This document shows positions 41,517 to 51,599 of a stretch of DNA of 64,000 nucleotides, piece after piece. This DNA comes from JAAZNO01 sp012798275 (GTDB lineage Bacteria; Chloroflexota; Anaerolineae; B4-G1; SLSP01): contig DAOPQD010000001.1 in the NCBI GenBank assembly GCA_035347995.1, positions 1-64,000 on the forward strand. Direction: 5' to 3'. Each line of letters begins with the position of its first letter. The first letter of the stretch is position 1. The position numbers and the translations under genes were made by a program. The notes beneath the pieces were generated by a model. The model was not told the origin of the DNA. It worked only from the letters and a program-made list of their open reading frames with translations, and made no database searches.

Positions 41517-42931
41517 TACGTCTCGGCGCTCCCACGAAATTGCCGGCGGTGGTGGAACAGACGGCGGCGCGCAAGTCCCAGACGTTAGCGGCTGTGACGC
41601 GCGTGACCTTCTACGCGCTAGCGGCGGGACTTTTGCTTGCCGTTTGGGCCCGGCGTCTGGTGCTGGATTTTCCGACGCTGCCGGTCATTTTATCCCTGGT
41701 CGGCTATGCCGTGGTGTTACTCCTGGTGCAGGGACTCCTGCGCCGGGGCGCTACGGAGTGGGGGGCCAGGGTCTATCTCATAGGCGGCGGCGTGGCTCTC
41801 CTCGCGCTGTGTTACTTCATGGGTGGCCCCGCCGGCCCCATCACCCTGGCCTTTGGCCCTCTCATTGTCATTGGCGCGTTGGTGAGCGGCCCCGGGGCGG
41901 CGTTGGGTTCGACCCTGGGCGTGGGAGGGGTGATGGCCGTGTGGCTGGTGTTGCAGGGGCGTGGCCTGGCGACGCCTTATCCCTTGCCTGCATCCGCCGA
42001 CCGGATATTAACGCTCGGGATGCTGTTCCTTTCTTTGGGGACTATGGTAGCCTTGCTGGCCATTTTTGTTCGGCTGATCGAGGAGAGCCTGGTTTCAGCC
42101 TATCAGCGCGGTGAGGAGCTCTCCGAGGCTCTGGAACGCGCCGAGACCGCCGCTCAGGCTGAGGTTGGAGCCCGGGAGCAGATCCAGGAAACGCTGGAGC
42201 AGCTGCAGGCGAGCGTCCAGGAATATACCACCTTTTTGAGTCGCATCGAAGAAGGTGACTTCGAGGCGCGCCTGGACATGGAGGACCTGGCAAAGCGGAT
42301 TGAGAATCCCGCGCTGCTGGCGCTTGGTAGCCGACTGACCCGGACGGTGGAGACGTTGATTACGACCCTGAATGAACTGCGTTCCGTACAGCAGCGTTAC
42401 CTGCGGGAGGCGTGGACGATGTTCCTGGAGTCTGGGTCAGGACGCCGTGGTTTCTCCGCCCATGGCGGCGAGGTTCAGGCGGTTCCCCCTGCCTGGAATC
42501 CGCCCATGTTGAAGGCGACTCAGGGCCGGCGCACGGTGGTAGAAGGAGGCGAGCTGGCCGTCCCCATCGCTGTGCGCGACGAGGTCATCGGCGCCTTGAG
42601 CGCCCGGCGCACCGATGGCAGTCCCTGGACGGCGGAGGACCTGGCGTTGGTGGAGTCGGTCATGGATCAGCTGGGTCAGACTTTGGAGACGTTGCGCCTC
42701 GTCGAGGAAACCCAACGTCAGGCGCAGCGGCAGCAAGTGTTGAGTGACCTTTCCGGGCGTTTCAGCCGTTCCTTTGACGTGGATGCGTTGTTACAGCAAG
42801 CCATCATGGATTTGGGGCGCATTTTGGATCTCGATGAGGTGGCCGTCTTCCTTGAACCGGTGACTGCCGCCGGTGAGGCTCCCGCAAACGCTCCTGCCGC
42901 TGGCGCTGAAGAGATGCCTGACGCGGCATAA
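41513..42931 (+). CDS. multi-TM protein with only degenerate GAF and module (array member 11)
   Basis: The 472-residue protein has about five or six membrane helices (20-185), a long coiled coil (about 190-265) with an inserted FLSRIEEGDFEARLDMEDL segment resembling part of a HAMP, then directly the degenerate GAF (about 280-400) and the C-terminal module. No full GAF is present. It thus shows the minimum the array keeps: membrane part, coiled coil, degenerate GAF, module. The tail is rich in Ala, Pro and Glu. ATGA overlap with member 10. Confidence 0.82.
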   Translation: MIRLGAPTKLPAVVEQTAARKSQTLAAVTRVTFYALAAGLLLAVWARRLVLDFPTLPVILSLVGYAVVLLLVQGLLRRGATEWGARVYLIGGGVALLALCYFMGGPAGPITLAFGPLIVIGALVSGPGAALGSTLGVGGVMAVWLVLQGRGLATPYPLPASADRILTLGMLFLSLGTMVALLAIFVRLIEESLVSAYQRGEELSEALERAETAAQAEVGAREQIQETLEQLQASVQEYTTFLSRIEEGDFEARLDMEDLAKRIENPALLALGSRLTRTVETLITTLNELRSVQQRYLREAWTMFLESGSGRRGFSAHGGEVQAVPPAWNPPMLKATQGRRTVVEGGELAVPIAVRDEVIGALSARRTDGSPWTAEDLALVESVMDQLGQTLETLRLVEETQRQAQRQQVLSDLSGRFSRSFDVDALLQQAIMDLGRILDLDEVAVFLEPVTAAGEAPANAPAAGAEEMPDAA

Positions 42932-42938
42932 GGTGAAA

Positions 42939-45900
42939 ATGATGAGTGACGAAGCAATAACTCAGGCTGCCCATGTAGAGGTATTGTATCGCGCCGCGCG
43001 CGCTGTGATCGCCCAGCACGACCTCCAGGAAGTTTTCCAAACCATCGTCAATGGGGCGGCGGAAGTGTTGCAGGCGCAGCGGGTGTTGCTCTTTGCGGTG
43101 GACATGCAGGCTGAGCGCATCACCCACATAGCCAAGGGAGGCGCGGACCCTGAGCCCATCGTGCCCATCAGCTTCGCGGAGCTGAACGAGGGGCTTGCCG
43201 GCTGGGCCATTCGGGAGCGCCAGATCGCATTTTCTGCCAAAGCCATGGTCATCGGCGACCCGCGTGAATCTCCGGAGGTGCGGCGGCGTCGCACCGAGAT
43301 GGGGATTGGCTCGTTGTTGGTGGCGCCCATCGTGCGCGAGGCGCAGGTACTGGGAATTCTGAGTGCCGTCAATACCATGTCGCAGCCCGATTTTACGGCC
43401 GAGGACATCGCTCTCATGGAGGCCCTGGCGGAACAGGCCGCGGCGGCCATCCATAATGCCCGGCTGTTGGCGCAGGCGCAGCACAAGGCGGAGCTGTTGG
43501 CGGTGGGGGCGGACGTAACGCGCCTCATCAGCTCGATCCTCTCGCTGGAGGAGATGCTCCCGCGCGTGGTGGCTACCATCCAGGAGCGGTTTGGCCTGTA
43601 CTACGCGGGCCTGTTCCTGCTGGATCGGAGCGGAAAATGGGCGGAATTGCGCGCTGGGTCGGGCGAGGCCGGGGTACAGATGCTGGCGGCCCATCACCGG
43701 CTGGAAGTGGGCGGTAATTCGATGATCGGCGCGTGTGTGGCGGAGGGACAGGCGCGGATCGCGCTGGACGTCGGCAAGGAAGCGCGCCGCTTCGACAATC
43801 CCTTTTTGCCGGCTACCCATTCGGAGATGGCCTTGCCGCTCATCGGACGCGGGCAGCACATTTTCGGCGCCATGACGATTCAATCCGACCGTGTGGCAGC
43901 GTTTGCGACGGAGGACATTGCCGCGCTGCAAATGCTGGCGGATCAGATTGCCATGGCTATCGAGAACGCTACGCTATTCGAGCAACGGGAGAAGCGGATC
44001 AAAGAGCTCTCGGTGCTTGCCGATCTGCAGCAGGCGTTTGCGCAGGCGCCCGACCTGGATGCCATTTTGCGCAGTGCCTATGAACAGGTCAGCCGCCTCT
44101 TCGACACCCAGGATTTTTTCATCGCCATCTATGAAGAGGGGCATGAGGAGTGGACGCTAGCGTTCCAGATGGCGCATGGACAATTGCAGGCACCCAGCAA
44201 GCACCCGCTGGGGCAGGGGCTGACCGGCTACATCATCCGCAATCGCGTTCCCCTGCATCTGGCCAACCTGGAGGAAAACCGCGCCTTCATGGTTTCGCAG
44301 GGGCTGAATCTGGTGGGCGATGAGGCGCTCTCGTGGCTGGGCGTGCCGCTCATCACTGCCAACAAGGTCGTGGGGGTGATGGCGGTCGAGAGTTATGAAT
44401 TCGAGAATCTCTTCACGCCCTCTGATCAGGAACTGCTCCAGACCATTGCCCTGCAGGTCGCCAATGCGCTGGAGGCGAATCGCCTCTTCCGTGAAGTGCA
44501 ACAACGCGCGGTTCAATTGCAGACGGCGGCTGAGGTGGCGCGGGCGACTTCTTCGCTGCTGCAGCCGCAGGAGCTGCTTGAACGTGCGGTCGAGCTGATC
44601 CGTGAGCGCTTCGATTATTACTACGTGGGCGCTTTCCTCACTGATGCAGAGGGACGGTGGGCGGTGTTGCGCGCGGGCACCGGTGAGGCGGGCCGCCGCA
44701 TGTTGGAAGCCGGCCATCGGCTGGAGGTCGGCGGCACTTCCATGATCGGGGCCTGTGTGGCCGAGGGCCGTCCTCACATCGCCCTTGACGTCGGCGCTGA
44801 AGCGGTACGTTTCGATAACCCGCTATTGCCCGACACGCACTCCGAAATGGCCATCCCCCTGCGTCGCGGCGCTCAAGTCATCGGCGCGTTGACGGTGCAG
44901 TCCAGCCGCGAGGCGGCTTTCTCCGAGGAAGACGTGACCTTGATGATGATCATCGCCGATCAGCTGGCGGTGGCTTTGGAGAACGCCCGCCTGTTTGAGG
45001 CGAGTCAGCGCAACGCCGAGGAGGTGAACTTGCTGTTCCGCGCGACGGCCGAGCTCAGCGCCAGCCAGGACTACGCCGCCATTCTGGAGGTGCTGCGCCG
45101 TTACACCTCGCTGGAGGACGCGGACGCCTTTGTGAGCCTGGAGCGCTTCGACCGGCCCTGGCGGCCAGATGCGCCGCCCGCGGCTTTCTCACCGCTGGCG
45201 CGTTGGACGCATGAAGTGTCGTCTGAAGCTTTCGACGCGCATTACCTGCTGGCGTTGGCGGATGCTTCCCAGCGGGTGCGCCCGGAGGCGCCGTTGTGGA
45301 TCCCTAATCTGGCGGCGGATGTCCAGCTGAGCGCCAGTACGCGGCGTTTCTTCCGCGAGCGGTTCAAGGCTGGAGCGTTAGCGCTTGTGCCGCTGGTCGT
45401 TGGCGGCGAGTGGTTGGGCCTGTTGGTGGCTGCCTACCGCAAGCCGCGCGAGTTTTCCACCTCGGAGACACGGATCCTGCTGAACCTGGCCGGACAGGCG
45501 GCGGTCTCTTTGGAGAACCGCGTGCGTCTGGAGGCGATTTCCCGCAAAGAGGTGGAGCAGAGCACTTTGCTCAACAACATTCCCGACTCGGTGTACTTCA
45601 AGGACACGGAGCTGCGCTTTACCCGCATCAACCCGGCGCAGGCTATAGCGTTGGGGGTGGAGGATCCAGAAGCGGCCATTGGGAAAACGGACCTGGACTT
45701 TTTTGTGGGACCGAGTGCGCAGGCGGCCTGGGAAGACGATCTGCGGGTCGTGCGCGACGGGGTCGCGGTCGTACAACGGCTCGAGCACATGTACAACCGT
45801 GAAGGGCAGTCGCGTTGGTTCCTGGCGACCAAGATCCCGATGCGCGACGCTTCTGGCAAGATCATGGGCCTGGTGGGCATCTCCTATAATGTAACGCGCT

Positions 45901-46991
45901 TGAAGAATATGGAGGATGAAGCGCAACGGCGCGCTGTGCAATTGCGGGAAGCGGCGTTGATTTCCCGTACTCTCTCGGCGATTCTGGAGGTCTCGGAACT
46001 GCTGCCGCAGGCGGTCACCTTGATTTCTGAGCGTCTGGGCTATCCGGGAGTGGCGCTCTTTTTGCAAGAGGAAGCTGGCGCGGAGGACGACCCACAATCC
46101 CGTCACGGGTTGCTGTTGCGCGCGGCTGCGGGCGAGCGTGCGGCGGAGCACCTGCAGGCCGGCTTGCGATTGCCGCTAGAGGGAGGAAGTCCAGCCGCGC
46201 GCAGCCTCGCACTGCGTGGGGCCCAGCTGTCGGAGGAGGTCAGTCTTCCTTTGCTGACGGCGCCGGAGGGGAATGGGCATGTGACTGAGATCGCCTTGCC
46301 GCTGCTGCGGGGCGAAAAGGCCCTGGGCGCGTTGTGTATCCATACCCTCGCCGCTGAGGGCTTCAGTGCGGACGACGTGGCGATGTTGCAGACGCTGGCT
46401 GACCAGCTGGCCAATGCGCTGGAGATCGCGCGCTTGCTGGCGGAAGCGGATCGTAATGTGCGCCAGCTCGAGGCGGCCATTGGAACGTACACGGTGGACT
46501 CCTGGCGGGAGTACCTCACCCGCACCCGGCGCCTGCGGGCGTATCGCTACGACGGCGTGGACCTGGAAATGATGACCGAACGCACTCCTGAAGCGCAACA
46601 GGCCTGGCGTGAGGGGCGCGCTGTGGTGTATCGGCAGCCGTCTTCCGATGGGACGGAAACTGAGGGAGAGGTCACGACCCTGGCCTTGCCCATCCGTGTG
46701 CGCGAGCAGGTCATCGGCGTGCTCCACATTCGCTCACGGGGGGAGCAGCTGGCTGCGGATACGCTGCCCCTCCTTGAAGAAATCGGCTCACGGTTGGGGC
46801 AGGCGCTCGAGGTGGCCCGCTTGTTGGAAGACACCCGGGCGCGGGCGGCGCGCGAACAACTGGCCGGCGCCATCTCTGGACGGGTGCGTGCTGAAATGGA
46901 AGTGGAATCGCTGTTGGAACGGGCCTTGCGTGAGCTCAGCCAGGCGCTCGGCGTGCGCCGGGCGGCCGTGGAATTGGAAGTGAAGGAGTAG
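42939..46991 (+). CDS. soluble six-GAF/PAS protein without kinase (array member 12)
   Basis: The 1350-residue cytoplasmic protein is a chain of GAF-1 (about 12-190), GAF-2 (190-360), GAF-3 of the SWLGVPL type (360-525), GAF-4 (530-695), GAF-5 (700-865), PAS (868-990, SVYFKDTELRFTRINPA), GAF-6 (1005-1170), degenerate GAF (1175-1295) and the C-terminal module. No effector is attached. GAF-1 resembles the GAFs 3 and 4 of the terminal hybrid kinase (GLAGWAIRERQ...GDPRESPEV), so the two proteins share ancestry. It starts 7 bp after member 11; the first of two adjacent ATGs is taken. Confidence 0.87.
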   Translation: MMSDEAITQAAHVEVLYRAARAVIAQHDLQEVFQTIVNGAAEVLQAQRVLLFAVDMQAERITHIAKGGADPEPIVPISFAELNEGLAGWAIRERQIAFSAKAMVIGDPRESPEVRRRRTEMGIGSLLVAPIVREAQVLGILSAVNTMSQPDFTAEDIALMEALAEQAAAAIHNARLLAQAQHKAELLAVGADVTRLISSILSLEEMLPRVVATIQERFGLYYAGLFLLDRSGKWAELRAGSGEAGVQMLAAHHRLEVGGNSMIGACVAEGQARIALDVGKEARRFDNPFLPATHSEMALPLIGRGQHIFGAMTIQSDRVAAFATEDIAALQMLADQIAMAIENATLFEQREKRIKELSVLADLQQAFAQAPDLDAILRSAYEQVSRLFDTQDFFIAIYEEGHEEWTLAFQMAHGQLQAPSKHPLGQGLTGYIIRNRVPLHLANLEENRAFMVSQGLNLVGDEALSWLGVPLITANKVVGVMAVESYEFENLFTPSDQELLQTIALQVANALEANRLFREVQQRAVQLQTAAEVARATSSLLQPQELLERAVELIRERFDYYYVGAFLTDAEGRWAVLRAGTGEAGRRMLEAGHRLEVGGTSMIGACVAEGRPHIALDVGAEAVRFDNPLLPDTHSEMAIPLRRGAQVIGALTVQSSREAAFSEEDVTLMMIIADQLAVALENARLFEASQRNAEEVNLLFRATAELSASQDYAAILEVLRRYTSLEDADAFVSLERFDRPWRPDAPPAAFSPLARWTHEVSSEAFDAHYLLALADASQRVRPEAPLWIPNLAADVQLSASTRRFFRERFKAGALALVPLVVGGEWLGLLVAAYRKPREFSTSETRILLNLAGQAAVSLENRVRLEAISRKEVEQSTLLNNIPDSVYFKDTELRFTRINPAQAIALGVEDPEAAIGKTDLDFFVGPSAQAAWEDDLRVVRDGVAVVQRLEHMYNREGQSRWFLATKIPMRDASGKIMGLVGISYNVTRLKNMEDEAQRRAVQLREAALISRTLSAILEVSELLPQAVTLISERLGYPGVALFLQEEAGAEDDPQSRHGLLLRAAAGERAAEHLQAGLRLPLEGGSPAARSLALRGAQLSEEVSLPLLTAPEGNGHVTEIALPLLRGEKALGALCIHTLAAEGFSADDVAMLQTLADQLANALEIARLLAEADRNVRQLEAAIGTYTVDSWREYLTRTRRLRAYRYDGVDLEMMTERTPEAQQAWREGRAVVYRQPSSDGTETEGEVTTLALPIRVREQVIGVLHIRSRGEQLAADTLPLLEEIGSRLGQALEVARLLEDTRARAAREQLAGAISGRVRAEMEVESLLERALRELSQALGVRRAAVELEVKE

Positions 46992-46994
46992 GCC

Positions 46995-48743
46995 ATGGCG
47001 ACGAATGGCGTGATGAGGGAGCCCTCAGATCGGGAAATGCAGCTCCCCCGGCGGAAGAAGACGGATCCCCAACCTGCGCTGGCGCGGTGGCTCCGTGTCT
47101 GGGATGCCAACGGCGACGAGGTGCGCATGGCGACGCTCCTCAACCTCGCGTTGCTGATGGGCGGCATTGCCTCGATCGGGGTGCCGGCGTTCTTCGCGGG
47201 GATGCGCGCTCTGACGTCGCCGCTGCTTGTTTTGGGCGGGGTGAGCCTGGTGGGGCATGGCCTGGGGCTGTTCTTCAACAAACGGGGCGCTTATCATCCT
47301 GTCGCTGCGACCTATGTGCCCTTCGTCTTCGTGTTGGTGGCGCTGGCGATTCTCACCGGGGGGGGATCGCGTTCCAGCCTGTGGGTATTTTTCGTGTGGC
47401 CGATGGTGATTGCTACGAGTTTCCTCTCCCGCACGGCGGCGCGCGGCCTGTTTCTGGGGACCGTACTGTTGGGGGTGGGGATCCTCGTGGCGGAGGAGAC
47501 CGGCGTTTATGTGCCACCCGGGGAAGCGGCTGTCGAGGCCCGGCGTGTTATTCCTCTGTTTGTGGTGCTGCTGTTGGGCATGTGTATGCCGTTGTTGGGA
47601 GACGTTTTGGGCTATCTCTCGGCGATGCGAGCCGAATTTGAAAAGGCTGTGATGACCCTGCAGCATCACCGGGCGTCGTTGGAACTGCAGGCGCGCGAGC
47701 GTACCGCTGAGGCGGAATACTTCTCCCGCAATCTGATGATGTTGGAGGAACTTGATGCTATCATCGCTCTGGCGACCGATCTGGGGGAGCTGCTGGACCG
47801 GACGGTGCATTTGCTCTCCGAGACTTTCAATGCCTATGAGGTGATGGTGTTCCTGGCGGATGAGAGCGGCAAGCGCCTGGTGTTGGAGGCATCGGTGCGG
47901 GGATTGTCCCCTGACATTCAGCTGCGTCTGGGCGAGGAAGGGATTGTCGGCTATGCCACGGCCATCGGACGCCCTTATGTGGCGACCGACGTGCGCGCCG
48001 ATCCTTACTACAAGCCATTCCCCGAGCTGGCGGCTTCGGCCTCGGCGGCGGCTTTGCCCATCATCTTGCAGGGGGAGGTGCTGGGCGTGGTGGCTTTGGA
48101 GAGCACGGCGCCCGACGCGTTCTCCGAAATGGTCATGGAAGTGCTCTCGGCGGTGACCAACGTCGTGGGTGTGGCCATTCTCAATGTTCGTCATCTGGAG
48201 CAGTCCCGCCGTCTGCAGGAACGGCTCTCGCGGTACGAACAGGAAGAGTTCCTGGGGCAATGGCGGCAGCTCTTCGCGCGGCGGCAGGGGCACATCGGCT
48301 TGTTGTATGACCTGGTGCAGGTACGGCCGGTCGTGCCGGAGGAGGGTGAGGCACTTTTTGGCGGCCTCCAACCCGTGCAGATTGAGGCCCAGGATCGCCC
48401 GGACGGCGGGCACGTCTTGCTCGTGCCTCTCAATGTGGGTGAGCGCACGTTGGGGCGGATGGCATTCGAATCCGACCGCCCCTGGCGTGAGGATGAGCGC
48501 GCTTTGGTGGAAGCGGTCACCAGTCAGCTCGGCCTGGCGTTGGAGAACGCCCGGCTGCTGGAGGCGACCCGGCGCAGCGCTCTATTGGAACAGACTGCCG
48601 GCGAATTGACCTCGCGTTTCCGCCAGCAGGTGGAAATCGAGGCCGTCTTGCAGCAGGCGCTGGCAGACCTGGCGCAGGCGTTAGGCTCGGAACGCGCTGC
48701 CGTGCGGCTGATGTTGGAAGAGGAAAGGGAGGGCCAGGCCTGA
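46995..48743 (+). CDS. multi-TM GAF protein without kinase (array member 13)
   Basis: The 582-residue protein has a basic N-terminus, about five or six membrane helices (45-215), a coiled coil (about 215-245), a GAF (about 250-400, with LGEEGIVGYATAIGRPYVATDVRADP), a degenerate GAF (about 410-525) and the C-terminal module. Its GAF is more divergent from the array consensus than most. It begins three bases after member 12 and shares one base with member 14 (TGATG), so translation is coupled on both sides. Confidence 0.85.
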   Translation: MATNGVMREPSDREMQLPRRKKTDPQPALARWLRVWDANGDEVRMATLLNLALLMGGIASIGVPAFFAGMRALTSPLLVLGGVSLVGHGLGLFFNKRGAYHPVAATYVPFVFVLVALAILTGGGSRSSLWVFFVWPMVIATSFLSRTAARGLFLGTVLLGVGILVAEETGVYVPPGEAAVEARRVIPLFVVLLLGMCMPLLGDVLGYLSAMRAEFEKAVMTLQHHRASLELQARERTAEAEYFSRNLMMLEELDAIIALATDLGELLDRTVHLLSETFNAYEVMVFLADESGKRLVLEASVRGLSPDIQLRLGEEGIVGYATAIGRPYVATDVRADPYYKPFPELAASASAAALPIILQGEVLGVVALESTAPDAFSEMVMEVLSAVTNVVGVAILNVRHLEQSRRLQERLSRYEQEEFLGQWRQLFARRQGHIGLLYDLVQVRPVVPEEGEALFGGLQPVQIEAQDRPDGGHVLLVPLNVGERTLGRMAFESDRPWREDERALVEAVTSQLGLALENARLLEATRRSALLEQTAGELTSRFRQQVEIEAVLQQALADLAQALGSERAAVRLMLEEEREGQA

Positions 48744-50503
48744 TGGAAACTCAAACCGCGCCTGCAGCGGCCTCTTTGAACTGGTGGGAACGGCTGATAC
48801 GGGTGGCGTCCCCTGATCCTGAAATAGAACGTCAGGGGCGGGTTTTCAATATTTTGATGTTGGTCAGCACGGGATTGGTGTTGTACCTCGCCACTTCTTT
48901 TCTCGCGAGCTACCTGTTAGGGTATCTGGACGTGACGACGGCGGCCATTGCAGCGGCGTTTCCGCTGGCGTTTGTGCCTGTCTCTCTAGGCTGCATCGCG
49001 GTAGTCAAGCGCGGCCATCTGCGGCAGGCGGTTCCTGCATATGTCTGGATCAATTTTGTGGGGATCGGGGCCGCGGTGTATGTGTTTGACGGCCCGGTGT
49101 CTGCCGCGTGGGTGTTGTTCATCTGGACGGTCACCGTCGCGGGCATTTTGATTGCCCCCCGCTACGCGCTGCTGATGACGGGGCTGGTTGTCGGCTGCTA
49201 TGGGTTGTTGCTGGGGGCCTCGCGGCTGGGGCTCTATACCCCACCTATCTTGTTGCCGCCGCAAGGCAGGACTTTTTTGACCTTTGCGTTCATCCTCGGG
49301 GTGCTGGTCACCACGGGGGGACTGCTCACGTATCTGAACATGCGCAGCCTGAATGCCGCCTTCAGCAATGTGACCGCGATGAAACAGCAGTTGGAGCTCT
49401 CGCAGCAGCAATTGGAGCAGCGCGTCGCCGACCGCACGGAGGCATTGCAGCGCCGGACGGCGCAGTTCGGGGCCATCGTCGCGGTAGGACAGGGAATCGC
49501 GGGGCTCACGGATTTGGGCGCGCTCTTGCAGACGGCAGCTGACTTGATCTGCCAGCATTTCGCTATCACGCATGTGGGCATTTATCTGGTAGATGATGTC
49601 CGCGCCTCGCTGCGTTTGCGGGCGGCGGCGGGTGGAGTGGGATCGCAGCGCTTCGCGGAGCGCGCCAATCTGCTCCTGGCCGAACACGGTATGGTGCAGA
49701 GCGTCGTGAACACCGGGCGCCTGCGGCTGGCCACGACGCCCATGGAACTGGCGCGTTGGGCGGGGCCGCCAGAATGGCCCGTCATTCAGGCCGAGCTGGC
49801 TTTGCCTCTGGTGAGCGGCGGCGCGGTGATAGGGGTCCTGGACCTCCTGAGTGTTGAGGTGGGGACATTCGACCAGGAAGCTCGTGAGGCCTTGACTTTG
49901 ATGGCGAACAACCTGACGAGCACCCTTGAAAATACACGCCTGCTGGCCGATATGCGGGAATCGTTGAGCCGTTTGGAAAAGTACCAGGAGGAAGATGTGG
50001 TGCGCGGTTGGCGAACGGCGCTGGCGCGGCGAAACCGCCGGGTGGATTATGCCTATGATCGCCTGATGATCCAACCCGGTCTCTCCGAAGAGCTGGAGCA
50101 GCTGGTGGAAAATTATGCGCCTGCAGGCGTGGAGACGCTCGAATACGGCGGAGCCTATTGGCTGATGGCGCCGCTGCGGGTGCAACAACGCTTGTTGGGT
50201 ACCCTGGCCTTCGAATCGCCGCGCCCCTGGACTGAGGATCAACAGCGTCTGGCGACGACGGTGGTGGACCAATTGGGGCTGGCGCTTGAAAACGCCCGGC
50301 TGCTGGAGGACACCCGGCTCAGCGCCCAACGTGAGCGCGCCCGGGGTGAGATTGTGGGACGGGTGCGCGGCTCGGTGCAGATAGATGCCGTCTTGCGCAG
50401 CGCCGTGGAAGAGCTGGGACGCGCGCTCCAGGTGGATCGCGCCCGGATTCAGCTGCTGCCGCCTTCTGGCTCCGGCAGGGCCAATCCCAAGGTTGGGGGA
50501 TGA
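48743..50503 (+). CDS. multi-TM GAF protein without kinase (array member 14)
   Basis: The 586-residue protein has about six membrane helices (35-205), a coiled coil (about 212-240), a GAF (about 245-400) with a divergent ligand pocket (MELARWAGPPEWPVIQAE instead of the usual FDNPxLPETRSE), a degenerate GAF (about 405-525) and the C-terminal module (RGEIVGRVRGSVQIDAVL, about 533-580). The next gene, a solute-binding lipoprotein, starts one base after its stop, so the two may act together. Confidence 0.85.
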   Translation: METQTAPAAASLNWWERLIRVASPDPEIERQGRVFNILMLVSTGLVLYLATSFLASYLLGYLDVTTAAIAAAFPLAFVPVSLGCIAVVKRGHLRQAVPAYVWINFVGIGAAVYVFDGPVSAAWVLFIWTVTVAGILIAPRYALLMTGLVVGCYGLLLGASRLGLYTPPILLPPQGRTFLTFAFILGVLVTTGGLLTYLNMRSLNAAFSNVTAMKQQLELSQQQLEQRVADRTEALQRRTAQFGAIVAVGQGIAGLTDLGALLQTAADLICQHFAITHVGIYLVDDVRASLRLRAAAGGVGSQRFAERANLLLAEHGMVQSVVNTGRLRLATTPMELARWAGPPEWPVIQAELALPLVSGGAVIGVLDLLSVEVGTFDQEAREALTLMANNLTSTLENTRLLADMRESLSRLEKYQEEDVVRGWRTALARRNRRVDYAYDRLMIQPGLSEELEQLVENYAPAGVETLEYGGAYWLMAPLRVQQRLLGTLAFESPRPWTEDQQRLATTVVDQLGLALENARLLEDTRLSAQRERARGEIVGRVRGSVQIDAVLRSAVEELGRALQVDRARIQLLPPSGSGRANPKVGG

Positions 50504-50504
50504 C

Positions 50505-51599
50505 ATGAGGCCGCTACGGAAATCGCGGAAAGGGTGGGCGGTGTTGGGCTTTTGCCTCTCGCTGGCGTTGCTGGCTTCGGCCTGTGCGCGAACGCCGGCC
50601 CCGACCGCGTCGCTTGCTCCCGTTGCTTTGACGCCGGCGCCGTCGGCCTCGCTGCGGCTGTTTCTCATTTATGGCGGAGACGTATCGGAGACCTGGGGCG
50701 GGCAGGTGCGGATTGGCCTGGTTGAAACCCTGGTCAGGGAAGGAGAATATCGGCTGGGGGAGACCCTGGTGTTGGGTGAATATCGGCTGCCCCTCGATGT
50801 CGGAACACTGGTCGCGCCGGGCACGACGGCGATCGCGGAGGCCATCGCCCAGAGCCAGGCGTTTGCCCCTGATATTCTCATCACGGTGGGCAATCAGGCG
50901 ACCCGACAGGTGATTTCGGCTTACCCCGATCCCCATCAGCGGATCGTGTTTTGCAGTTTCAGCGGCAACGTCATCGCCAGCGGCTTGAACCGTCCCAACG
51001 TGACGGGCGTTTTGGAGCTGCCCTACCCGATCCAGACGGGGCGCCTGGCGGTGAGCATGCTCGAAAATCCCGCGAAATTTATGGTTCTCGGGGACGTTTC
51101 CTCAACCGATAACGTGGCGACGGAGGCCATCTTCGAGGCCCTGCTCAAGGATCCGCCGCACCCGGCCACACCCGTCTGGCGTCAGACGGATGATTGGGAG
51201 GAATGGCAGACGTTCGTGCAGGAAGCCGCGACGCTGGATTTCGTGATTTTGGGCAAATACGATCACGTGCACGACGCTGCTGGCGCGCCGGTGCTGCCTG
51301 ACGAAGTCCTGCGCTGGACGCTCCTGAATTCCGAGGCGCCGGTGTTTGGCCTGTGGCAGGAGACGGTCACGCAAGGCGCTGTGGGCGGCCTGGTTCTGTC
51401 GGGCGAGGAGCAGGGCAAATCCGCGGCCCGGCTGGCGCTCAGGATTGTGGGTGGGACGGATCCGGCGGCGCTGTTGCCACAGCGTCCTGAGCGCAACATC
51501 CTGACGCTCAACCTGGCTGCAGCGCGACATTGGGGGTTGCTGGCGCCTTTTGAGCTGTTGGTCACCGCCAGTGTTGGCGGCACTTTCCCGGTGCCGTGA
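50505..51599 (+). CDS. ABC_sub_bind-type solute-binding lipoprotein
   Basis: The 364-residue protein has a signal peptide with lipobox (ASAC, Cys27), a Pro/Ala/Thr linker and a solute-binding fold with two lobes (ILITVGNQATRQVISAYP; NVTGVLELPYPIQTGRLAVSML; GLWQETVTQGAVGGLVLSGEEQG). It is related in fold to the receptor domains of members 9 and 10, here as a free lipoprotein. No ABC permease or ATPase gene is in the window. One base separates it from member 14, which suggests a capture protein for a membrane sensor. The call to the ABC_sub_bind family is by pattern. Confidence 0.75.
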   Translation: MRPLRKSRKGWAVLGFCLSLALLASACARTPAPTASLAPVALTPAPSASLRLFLIYGGDVSETWGGQVRIGLVETLVREGEYRLGETLVLGEYRLPLDVGTLVAPGTTAIAEAIAQSQAFAPDILITVGNQATRQVISAYPDPHQRIVFCSFSGNVIASGLNRPNVTGVLELPYPIQTGRLAVSMLENPAKFMVLGDVSSTDNVATEAIFEALLKDPPHPATPVWRQTDDWEEWQTFVQEAATLDFVILGKYDHVHDAAGAPVLPDEVLRWTLLNSEAPVFGLWQETVTQGAVGGLVLSGEEQGKSAARLALRIVGGTDPAALLPQRPERNILTLNLAAARHWGLLAPFELLVTASVGGTFPVP

